From Methylibium sp031393925 (GTDB lineage: Bacteria; Pseudomonadota; Gammaproteobacteria; Burkholderiales; Burkholderiaceae_C): a stretch of 18,933 bases of DNA. Location of the stretch: positions 1 through 18,933 of the forward strand of contig NZ_JANMWL010000080.1 in the NCBI RefSeq assembly GCF_031393925.1, written 5' to 3'. How positions within the stretch are numbered: the stretch's first letter is position 1; each line of letters opens with the position of its first letter. Position numbers and translations under genes: made by a program. Below are positions 8,001-14,118 of this stretch, one piece after another. The notes beneath the pieces are model-generated. The model was not told the origin of the DNA, searched no databases, and saw nothing but the letters and a program-made list of their open reading frames with translations.

Positions 8001-8621
8001 CCACACGCCCGAGAAGCGGCTCATGGCGATGGCATGCAGGCCCATGTCGAGGATGTCTTGCACGCTCGACGGAAAGAACACCGGCAGGCCGCAGGCCTTG
8101 AAGATGTGGTCACTTTGATGCGCCACGGTCGAGCTCTTGCTCATGTGGTCGTCGCCGGCGATCGCGAGCACGCCGCCATGGCGTGCCGTGCCCGCCATGG
8201 TGGCGTGCTTGAAGACGTCAGAGCAGCGGTCCACGCCCGGGCCCTTGCCGTACCAGAGGCCAAACACGCCGTCGAATTTCTTGCTTTCGGGGTAGAGGTC
8301 GAGCTGCTGCGTGCCCCACACCGCCGTCGCGGCGAGTTCTTCGTTGACGCCCGGCTGGAACACGATCTGGTTGGCCGCGAGGTGTTTCTTGGCGGCCCAC
8401 AGCGCCTGGTCGTAGCCGCCCAGCGGCGAGCCGCGGTAGCCGCTGATGAAGCCGGCGGTGTTGAGCCCCGCCAGCGCGTCGCGTTGGCGCTGCAGCATCG
8501 GCAGTCGCACCAGCGCCTGCACGCCGCTCATGAAGGCGCGGCCGCACGCGAGTGCGTACTTGTCGTCCAGCGTGACCGTCTCGAGGGCGCGGCGGATCGA
8601 CTCGGGGAGGGGGGCGTTCAT
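5025..8621 (-). CDS. Indolepyruvate ferredoxin oxidoreductase, single-chain fused form
   Basis: The product is a 1198-residue 2-oxoacid oxidoreductase. It should oxidatively decarboxylate indolepyruvate, phenylpyruvate and similar aryl-pyruvates with CoA to aryl-acetyl-CoA, passing electrons to ferredoxin in the cytoplasm. Domains in order: an N-terminal pyruvate-oxidoreductase-type domain (GYRGSPLGGYDQALW near residue 60); a second thiamine-diphosphate domain with CSGCPHNTS near 472 and GDG at about 538 spaced to Asn near 566; an iron-sulphur region with Cys678, Cys681, Cys684, Cys690 and then Cys711, Cys717, Cys722; a gamma-type domain (GGVGGTGVITIGQL, about 770-785); and a long C-terminal region matching DUF6537 of these fusions. 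Archaeal enzymes carry these parts on two subunits, IorA and IorB. The gene stands alone, suggesting a monocistronic amino-acid catabolism gene. The ATG at 8619-8621 fits the family N-terminus. The ribosome site is weak. Confidence 0.95.
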   Translation of the reverse strand: MNAPLPESIRRALETVTLDDKYALACGRAFMSGVQALVRLPMLQRQRDALAGLNTAGFISGYRGSPLGGYDQALWAAKKHLAANQIVFQPGVNEELAATAVWGTQQLDLYPESKKFDGVFGLWYGKGPGVDRCSDVFKHATMAGTARHGGVLAIAGDDHMSKSSTVAHQSDHIFKACGLPVFFPSSVQDILDMGLHAIAMSRFSGVWAAMKTVQEVVESSASVSVDPDRVKIVLPEDFLMPPGGLHIRWPDPPLEQEARLMDYKWYAALAYVRANRLNFNVIEGPRDRFGIIASGKAYNDTRQALADLGLTDDTCRALGIRLHKVGVVWPLEAATTREFARGLQEILVVEEKRQVIEYQIKEELYNWRADVRPNVLGKFDEPEGDLDRDGPFGGHGGEWSRPNPSENWLLRAKADLTPAIIAKAIAKRLVKLGVVPAGSDIGARMQARIATIDAREKAMSEQKADTGERAPWFCSGCPHNTSTRVPEGSRAVAGIGCHYMTVWMDRSTSTFTQMGGEGVSWVGQQPFTTEPHVFANLGDGTYFHSGLLAIRQAIAAGVNITYKILYNDAVAMTGGQPIGERAEGHSVLQIMNSVLSEGAVRLVIVTDEPDKYDGAALAPGVTVHHRDELDRIQRELRLVKGTTAIIYDQTCATEKRRRRKRGLLADPDKRVVINELVCEGCGDCSVQSNCLSVEPVETEFGRKRRINQNTCNKDYSCVKGFCPSFVTVEGGQLRKPKQEKKDDLAALATLVPLPQPVLPATETAWGIVVGGVGGTGVITIGQLLGMAAHLEGKGVVTQDAGGLAQKGGATWSHIQIANRQGAIHTTKVDTAQADLVIACDPIVAASKTTLAVMQPGRTYVALNTHGTPTAAFVHDPDWQFPAAQCESAIQAAVGRERVGSFDAEQVAVQLLGDSIYTNPLMLGFAWQQGRVPLTHASLMRAIELNGVQPDNNKAAFEWGRRCAHDLAAVQALFRAAQVIQFVKRPSLADTVARRVEFLVGYQNAAYAQRYQAFVDKVKAAEAPLGSTRLTEAVARYLFKLMAYKDEYEVARLHTDRAFTERIAGMFEGDYKLVHHLAPPLMAKRNDHGELQKRPFGPWMRHAFALLARMKGLRGTPFDPFGRSTERKTERALVDEYRASIEELLASLTAASLSQAAEIARIPEEIRGYGHVKARHLEAARKKWHGLMGQWRDAARAAA

Positions 8622-8872
8622 GCGGTTCAGCTCGTGCTCGATGGCGGAGTGCGCCGGTCAGCCGCGCTCGTGACGCGGCCACCCGGCAGGGGGGTGGGAA
8701 GTAATCACCAGTGTAGGCAAAGCCCATCGTCGCTGCCGTCTGGCTCCGCAGCCGGGCAAGGCCGGGCTGGGGCCAGCCCACGCTCCGCAAAGCCTCTGCC
8801 TTCTTGCTCCTTCCCCCCGCTGGGGGAAGGCTGGGATGGGGGCCAGCCGGTGCCGGCCAACGCGCCGCCGCG
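8622..8872. other. Intergenic region between DUF1854 gene and oxidoreductase gene
   Basis: These 251 bp lie upstream of the oxidoreductase and downstream of the DUF1854 gene, both on the minus strand. Besides the REP-like hairpins there is a 6-bp inverted repeat, CCACCC (8679-8684) with GGGTGG (8692-8697). The oxidoreductase promoter should be here. I see no convincing -35/-10 pair. Confidence 0.35.
8764..8830. repeat. Intergenic hairpin repeats, REP-like
   Basis: Two perfect inverted repeats lie close together. GGGCTGG at 8764-8770 pairs with CCAGCCC at 8773-8779. CCTTCCCCC at 8809-8817 pairs with GGGGGAAGG at 8822-8830, with loop CGCT. The second is followed by a G-rich tail (CTGGGATGGGGG) of the kind often seen scattered between genes in Burkholderiales. 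Without a T-run it is not a classical terminator, but it sits downstream of the DUF1854 gene and could stabilise or end that transcript. That it is a dispersed genomic element is inference from memory of similar sequences. Confidence 0.5.
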
Positions 8873-9346
8873 CTACAAAAACCGCTCGAGCAGCCGCTTG
8901 GAGTGACGGTCCATCGCGAGCAGGTCGCGCACCAAAAACTGGATGCCCTGGCTGTCGGCAATGAGCAGCGCGCCGCCCGCCAGGCGGCGGATGTCCTCTT
9001 CGCCCTTGAGCACCAGGCGCGTCTCGCCGCGGTCGGTGTCGACCTCCCAGGTGCTCGGGGTCGAGTAGGTCGACACGCTCCTCAGCCGCAGGATCACCGG
9101 GGTGAATTCACGGCTCGCGAGTTCGTCGTCGATGAGGGCGCGCAAAGAATCGGGCAGCGTCGAGAGGCGGGCGATCCACGCCAGTTCGCTGCCGTCGTGG
9201 CCGACCAGCGAGAGCCCTTCGTCGGGCGCGGCGAGCGGAAAGGCGCGCACCGGCACCACGCCCTCGTGACGCAGGCCGGCGGCGTCGGTGAAGACGAGGC
9301 GGCCGAAGGCGTCGCGTTCGAGCTGAAGGTCGGGCGGGGCGCTCAT
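8873..9346 (-). CDS. DUF1854 family protein associated with cyanophycin metabolism
   Basis: The product is a 157-residue soluble protein without signal peptide or membrane segment. It matches the DUF1854 family through the pattern DLQLERDAFGRLVFTD, then VRAFPL-AAPDEGLSLVGHDG-ELAWI, a region of regular beta strands, and the ending GIQFLVRDLLAMDRHSKRLLERFL. Members of this family are found beside cyanophycin synthetases and a dedicated ABC transporter in Betaproteobacteria, and that is the context here: the transporter gene ends 76 bp upstream on the same strand. The molecular function is not known. A subunit or regulator of the transporter is a reasonable inference. The ATG at 9344-9346 was chosen because longer readings start in arginine-rich, low-complexity translation that does not look like protein. 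Confidence 0.88.
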   Translation of the reverse strand: MSAPPDLQLERDAFGRLVFTDAAGLRHEGVVPVRAFPLAAPDEGLSLVGHDGSELAWIARLSTLPDSLRALIDDELASREFTPVILRLRSVSTYSTPSTWEVDTDRGETRLVLKGEEDIRRLAGGALLIADSQGIQFLVRDLLAMDRHSKRLLERFL

Positions 9347-9411
9347 CGCGTGGACAGGCTGAACCTGCCTTGCGTGCGTGCGTGTGCGGCACGTGCGGTG
9401 TGCATGGCGCG

Positions 9412-9427
9412 CATGAGCCGGCTCATG
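9412..9427. repeat. 16-bp perfect palindrome at the ABC transporter stop
   Basis: CATGAGCCGGCTCATG reads the same on both strands and contains the stop codon of the ABC transporter gene (9423-9425). It could be a protein-binding site, or could form a small hairpin in the transporter-DUF1854 transcript. The 76-bp spacer beside it also holds a short TGCG tandem run (about 9370-9382). Confidence 0.5.
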
Positions 9428-11717
9428 GCGTGCCGGCCGGATGCGCGGCATGGGCGGGCAGGTGGCTGGCGACGATGACGCTGCGTGCTTCGTCGGCGGC
9501 ATCGTCACCTTCATCGGTGTCGGCGCGCCGCGCCTGCGCGTCGTAGAGGCGAAAGTACGCTCCTTGCCGTGCCATCAGCTCGTCGTGCGGCCCGACCTCG
9601 ACCACGCGGCCGCGGTCCATCACCACCAGCCGATCGGCCTTGCGCAAGGTGGAGAGGCGGTGCGCGATGGCGATGGTGGTGCGGCCCTGCACCAGGTTGT
9701 CGAGCGCCTTCTGAATCTCTTTTTCGGTCTCGGTGTCGACCGAGGAAGTGGCCTCGTCCAAGATCAGGATCTTGGGGTCGATGAGCAGTGCGCGCGCGAT
9801 GGAAATGCGCTGGCGCTCGCCGCCCGACAGGCCCTGGCCGCGCTCGCCGACCAGCGAGTCGTAGCCCTGCGGCAGGCGCAGGATGAACTCGTGCGCATGC
9901 GCGGCGCGCGCGGCGGCCACGATCTCCTCGCGCGACGCGGCGGGCTTGCCGTAGGCCACGTTCTCGGCGATGGTGCCGAAGAAGAGAAACGGCTCCTGCA
10001 ACACCAAACCTATGTGGCGCCGGTAGTCGGCCACGCCGTAGCGGCGGATGTCGGTGCCGTCCACGAAGATGGCACCGTCGCTCACGTCGTAGAAGCGGCA
10101 GATCAGGTTCACCAGCGTGCTCTTGCCCGAGCCGCTGTGACCCACCAGACCGATCATTTCGCCGGGGCGGATGTCGAGGTCGAGCGCGCGGATCACGCTG
10201 CGCGGGCCGTAGCGAAAGCCGATGCCGCGCATTTCGATGTGCCCGGCCAGCACACCCATCGCCACCGGCTCGGCGGGCTCGGGCACGTTGGACACGTGAT
10301 CGAGGATGTCGAAGATGCGCTTGGCGCCGGCCGCCGCCTTCTGCGTCACCGAGACGATGCGGCTCATCGAATCGAGCCGCGTGTAGAAGCGCCCGATGTA
10401 GGCGATGAAGGCGGTCAGCACGCCCACCGTGATCTGGCTCTGGCTCACCAGCCAGATGCCAAAGGCCCACACCACCAGCAGGCCGATGTCGGTGAGCAGC
10501 GAGACGGTGGGCGAGAACAGCGACCACGTCTTGTTGAGCCGGTCGTTGACCGCCAGGTTGTGCTTGTTGGCTTCACGAAAGCGCTCGGCCTCGCGCCGCT
10601 CCTGCGCAAACGCCTTGACCACGCGGATGCCCGGGATGGTGTCGGCCAGCACGTTGGTCACGTCGCCCCACACGCGGTCGATCTTCTCGAAGCCGGTGCG
10701 CAGCCGGTCGCGCACCAAATGGATCATCCAGGCGATGAAGGGCAGCGGCAGCAGGGTCACGACCGCGAGCCAGGGGTTGATGGTGATCAGGATCGCGGCG
10801 GTCATGCCGATCATCAGCACGTCGGTGGCGAAGTCGAGCGCGTGCAGCGACAGGAACACCGAGATGCGGTCGGTCTCGGAGCCGATGCGCGCCATCAAAT
10901 CGCCGGTGCGCTTGCCACCAAAGTAGTCGAGCGAGAGCTCGAGCAAATGCTCGAACGCCGCGGTGCGCAGGTCCGCGGCGATGCGCTCGGAGACGAGTGC
11001 GAGCAGCCAGGTGCGCGCCCAGCCCAGGCCCCAGGCGGCGAGCGCTGCGCCCAGCAGCCCGACCAGCAAGGTGAGCACGTAGGCCGGGTCGATGCGCTGG
11101 CCGTTCTGGAACGGGATCAACACCTTGTCCATCAGCGGAATGGTGAGGTAGGGCGGCACCAGGGTCGCGGCGGTGGCGGCGAGCGTGAGCCCGAAGCCGG
11201 TGGCGAGCTGCTTGCGGTAGGGCCGTGCAAAACGCCACAGGCGCAGCAGCACCCAGGTCGAGGGCGGGGTGGGCGACTCGCGGCCGAAGTCGGTGATTTC
11301 TTCGCCGTCGTCGGCCTCGTCGAGCGCGCCCGCCAGCGGCGCGGCGCGGCGGCGGGACTGGCGCTCGAACTGCGTGACCAGGCGCAGCGCCGCAGCGTTC
11401 GCGCCGAGGGTGAAGCGCCATTGCGCCAGGCGTGCCGCGCCGTCGTGCAGCTCCAAGGTGCCCACGCCGGCATGGTCGGCATGACGCAGCGCGAGGCCCG
11501 CGGCCAGCGGCCATTCGCGCCAGCCGGTCGCCGACTCCGCGTGCGCGAGCAGCCGCCGGTCGGTCAGTGCGACCAGGCCGTGGCCAAAGCGCAGGCTCGC
11601 GTCCAGGTCAACCGCGAGCGTCGCCAGCACGTTCTCGTCGGCTGCCAGATGCGATTGAAGGTCGGCCGCTTCGGGCCGATCAGACGCAACGGAGGCGGTG
11701 AGCGAATGTTGATGCAT
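9423..11717 (-). CDS. ABC exporter-type half-transporter associated with cyanophycin metabolism
   Basis: The product is a 764-residue fused membrane plus ATPase protein. An unusual N-terminal extension of about 150 residues comes first; its segment GHGLVALTDRRLLAH followed by beta-rich sequence resembles bacterial PH-like domains. A six-helix exporter domain spans about 170-460 (starts RFARPYRKQL). The ATPase domain has Walker A GHSGSGKST with Lys532, a Q-loop (LVLQEPFLF), signature LSGGERQ at about residue 630, Walker B ILILDEATSS at about 647-656, and the H-loop AIAHRLST. It looks fully active and should act as a homodimer in the inner membrane. It is divergent from the synthetase genes and upstream of DUF1854. 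This transporter family accompanies cyanophycin genes in Betaproteobacteria; the substrate is unknown. The ATG at 11715-11717 is the only methionine start near the conserved part, but no ribosome site is visible. Confidence 0.9.
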   Translation of the reverse strand: MHQHSLTASVASDRPEAADLQSHLAADENVLATLAVDLDASLRFGHGLVALTDRRLLAHAESATGWREWPLAAGLALRHADHAGVGTLELHDGAARLAQWRFTLGANAAALRLVTQFERQSRRRAAPLAGALDEADDGEEITDFGRESPTPPSTWVLLRLWRFARPYRKQLATGFGLTLAATAATLVPPYLTIPLMDKVLIPFQNGQRIDPAYVLTLLVGLLGAALAAWGLGWARTWLLALVSERIAADLRTAAFEHLLELSLDYFGGKRTGDLMARIGSETDRISVFLSLHALDFATDVLMIGMTAAILITINPWLAVVTLLPLPFIAWMIHLVRDRLRTGFEKIDRVWGDVTNVLADTIPGIRVVKAFAQERREAERFREANKHNLAVNDRLNKTWSLFSPTVSLLTDIGLLVVWAFGIWLVSQSQITVGVLTAFIAYIGRFYTRLDSMSRIVSVTQKAAAGAKRIFDILDHVSNVPEPAEPVAMGVLAGHIEMRGIGFRYGPRSVIRALDLDIRPGEMIGLVGHSGSGKSTLVNLICRFYDVSDGAIFVDGTDIRRYGVADYRRHIGLVLQEPFLFFGTIAENVAYGKPAASREEIVAAARAAHAHEFILRLPQGYDSLVGERGQGLSGGERQRISIARALLIDPKILILDEATSSVDTETEKEIQKALDNLVQGRTTIAIAHRLSTLRKADRLVVMDRGRVVEVGPHDELMARQGAYFRLYDAQARRADTDEGDDAADEARSVIVASHLPAHAAHPAGTP

Positions 11718-11909
11718 GTCGATACGGTGGGCCGGGGTCTTGCGATCGTGACCCCGCCCCGGGTCGCGGATTCTCGCCGAAGCGGACCGCGCGAGAAGGC
11801 GGCGACCGCGGCACTTTCGGCAGCGGTTTGCCGGGTGGTGCAGGCGCTGGGCCGGGGGCACAATCCCGAGGCAGCGCCGACCTTCGCAGGCGCGCCGAGC
11901 CGGCCGCCG
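11718..11909. promoter_or_regulatory. Divergent control region of the cyanophycin locus
   Basis: These 192 bp separate the ABC transporter and the first synthetase gene, which point away from each other, so promoters for both arms should be here. An inverted repeat, GGGGTC (11734-11739) with GACCCC (11750-11755), encloses a 10-base centre containing CGATCG, 17 bp before the transporter start. It could be an operator or an RNA hairpin. On the plus strand CACAAT (11859-11864) is a plausible -10 box 45 bp before the synthetase start, but the -35 hexamer is weak. The function is inferred from gene geometry. Confidence 0.45.
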
Positions 11910-14117
11910 ATGAAGACGAAAAGGGACGATCTGCAGCTGCTGCGCATCAACTACCTGCGCGGCCCCAATGTCTGGACCTACCGCCCCGTGCTGGAGGTCT
12001 GGCTCGACCTCGGCGAACTCGAAGACTCGCCCTCGCACGAGTTGCCCGGCTTCAACGAGCGCCTCGTCGCGATGCTGCCGGCGCTCGCCGAGCACCACTG
12101 CGGCGTGGGCGAACGCGGCGGTTTCCTGCAGCGGCTTGTGGCCGGCACCTGGGCCGGCCACGTGCTCGAGCATGTGGTGATCGAGCTGCTCAACCTGGCG
12201 GGCATGCCCACCGGCTTCGGGCAGACACGCAGCATGGCCAAGCGCGGCGTCTACCGCATGGTGTTCCGGGCGCGCGACGAGCAGGTGGCGCGCGCCGCGC
12301 TCGCGCAGGGCCACCGCCTGCTGATGGCCGCCATCAACGACGAGTCTTTCGACGTACCCGCCGGGGTGGCCGCGGTGCGCGAGAAGCTCGACGATTGCTA
12401 CCTCGGCCCGAGCACCGCGGCCATCGTCGCGGCGGCCACCGACCGGCGCATACCGCACCTGCGTCTGAACGATGGCAACCTCGTGCAGCTCGGCCACGGC
12501 GCGCGCCAGCGCCGCATCTGGACCGCCGAGACCGACCGCACCAGCGCCATCGCCGAGGGCATCGCCGGTGACAAGGATCTCACCAAGAGCCTGCTTCAGG
12601 CCGTGGGTGTGCCGGTGCCAGAAGGCCGTGTCGCCAAGAGCCCGGCCGAGGCCTGGGAGGCGGCCGAAGACATCGGGCTGCCGGTGGTGGTGAAGCCCTC
12701 CGACGGCAACCACGGCCGCGGCGTCACGCTCGACCTCGGCACCCGCGAGGAAGTCGAAGCCGCCTGGGCGGTGGCCGACCGCCACGGCAGCGAAGTGCTG
12801 GTGGAGCGCTACGTGCGTGGCGACGAACACCGGCTGTTGGTGGTGGGCGGCAAGGTGGTCGCGGCGGCGCGCGGGCAGGCCGCCTGGGTCACCGGCGACG
12901 GCGTCGCCAACGTGGCCGAGCTGGTCGATGCGCAGATCAATTCCGACCCGCGCCGCGGCCTCACCGAAGACCATCCGCTCAACCGCCTGAATGCGCGCGA
13001 AGACGGCGTGATCCTGCTTGACCTGCAGCGCCAGGGCCTCACGCCCGACAGCGTGCCGGCAGCCGGCAAGCGCGTGCTGGTGCAGCGCAACGGCAACGTC
13101 GCCATCGACTGCACCGACCAGGTCCACCCCGACGTGGCGCACCTCGTGTCGCTGGCCGCGCGCGTGGTCGGCCTGGACGTGGCGGGGGTCGACGTGGTGG
13201 CTGAAGACATCGGCAAGCCGCTGGCTGCGCAGGGCGGCGCGATCGTCGAAGTGAATGCCGGGCCGGGGTTGCTCTCGCACCTCAAGCCCGCCGAAGGCAG
13301 CCCGCGGCCGGTGGGCCGCGCCATCGTCGACCACCTGTTCCCGCCGACCGAGCACGAGGCCAGTGGCCGCATCCCGATCGTCGGCGTGGCCGGCTCGCGC
13401 GGCACCGCGACGATTGCGCGCTTGGTCGCGTGGCTGGTCCACTTAAGCGGCCGCAGGGTCGGCCTGGCGTGTCGCGACGGGCTCTTCCTCGACCGCCGCC
13501 GCGTCGAGCGCAGCGACTGCGCGCGCTGGGAGCCGGGCCGGCGTCTGCTCATCAACCGCAACGTCGAAGCGGCGGTGTTCGAGAACGGCGCCGAGACGAT
13601 CCTGCGCGAGGGCCTGGCCTACGACCGTTGCCAGGTCGGTGTGGTGACCGATCTCGACGGCGCCGAGGCCTTGGCCGAGTTCGACATCGAGGGCGCCGAC
13701 CAGATGGTCAAGGTGCTGCGCACCCAGGTCGACGTGGTGCTCGCCGAGGGCGTGGCGGTGCTCAACGGCGCCGACGCGCGCGTGGCGGGCCTGGCCGAAC
13801 TGTGCGACGGCGAAGTCATCCTCTACGCCTGCGACGCGAACGCCGCTGCGATGAGGCAGCACCGCGAAGGCGGCGGCCGCGCCGTCTACGTGCGCGACGG
13901 CCGCATCGTGCTGGCGCGCGGCGCGGCCGAGACGCTGCTGTCCGACGGCGAACGGCTGTCGCAGGCCGGCAGCACGGCGGCGGCAACGCAGGTGCTGCTC
14001 GCCGCGGTCGCCACCGCCTGGGCGCTGGGCATCTCGCCCGACCTCATCGCCGCCGGCATCGAGACCTTCGAGTTCCGGTTGCCCGACGTCGCGCCGTCGC
14101 AGGCAGGCTTGTTTTGA
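11910..14117 (+). CDS. cphA': Cyanophycin synthetase paralogue with degenerate, shortened Mur-ligase module
   Basis: The product is a 735-residue cytoplasmic protein of the cyanophycin synthetase family. An N-terminal domain (about 1-165) is followed by an ATP-grasp domain with intact VVVKPSDGNHGRGVTL (Lys262) and metal-binding EVNAGPG (Glu447, Asn449), so the ATP-grasp site looks functional. The Mur-ligase-like module from about residue 485 is not intact. Where the complete CphA has GTNGKTT, this has GSRGTAT (495-501), replacing the P-loop Lys and the following Thr, and the chain stops at FRLPDVAPSQAGLF without the C-terminal Mur domain and its YGHNP motif. This parallels cyanobacterial CphA2, which polymerises beta-Asp-Arg dipeptides with one ATP site, and the cphA' genes reported beside cphA in Ralstonia. 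The complete cphA follows after one base. No clear ribosome site precedes the ATG at 11910. The exact activity is uncertain. Confidence 0.9.
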   Translation: MKTKRDDLQLLRINYLRGPNVWTYRPVLEVWLDLGELEDSPSHELPGFNERLVAMLPALAEHHCGVGERGGFLQRLVAGTWAGHVLEHVVIELLNLAGMPTGFGQTRSMAKRGVYRMVFRARDEQVARAALAQGHRLLMAAINDESFDVPAGVAAVREKLDDCYLGPSTAAIVAAATDRRIPHLRLNDGNLVQLGHGARQRRIWTAETDRTSAIAEGIAGDKDLTKSLLQAVGVPVPEGRVAKSPAEAWEAAEDIGLPVVVKPSDGNHGRGVTLDLGTREEVEAAWAVADRHGSEVLVERYVRGDEHRLLVVGGKVVAAARGQAAWVTGDGVANVAELVDAQINSDPRRGLTEDHPLNRLNAREDGVILLDLQRQGLTPDSVPAAGKRVLVQRNGNVAIDCTDQVHPDVAHLVSLAARVVGLDVAGVDVVAEDIGKPLAAQGGAIVEVNAGPGLLSHLKPAEGSPRPVGRAIVDHLFPPTEHEASGRIPIVGVAGSRGTATIARLVAWLVHLSGRRVGLACRDGLFLDRRRVERSDCARWEPGRRLLINRNVEAAVFENGAETILREGLAYDRCQVGVVTDLDGAEALAEFDIEGADQMVKVLRTQVDVVLAEGVAVLNGADARVAGLAELCDGEVILYACDANAAAMRQHREGGGRAVYVRDGRIVLARGAAETLLSDGERLSQAGSTAAATQVLLAAVATAWALGISPDLIAAGIETFEFRLPDVAPSQAGLF

Positions 14118-14118
14118 C

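Noticed and set aside
9370..9382. TGCG tandem run as a phase-variation repeat
   Set aside because: About three units only, in an intergenic spacer, too short to infer slippage.
9441..11909. Upstream extension of the cphA' frame through the transporter gene
   Set aside because: The extension is antisense to the ABC transporter. Family similarity starts only just after the ATG at 11910.
11718..13442. Upstream extension of the ABC transporter frame
   Set aside because: It runs antisense through cphA', and transporter-like sequence begins after the ATG at 11717.
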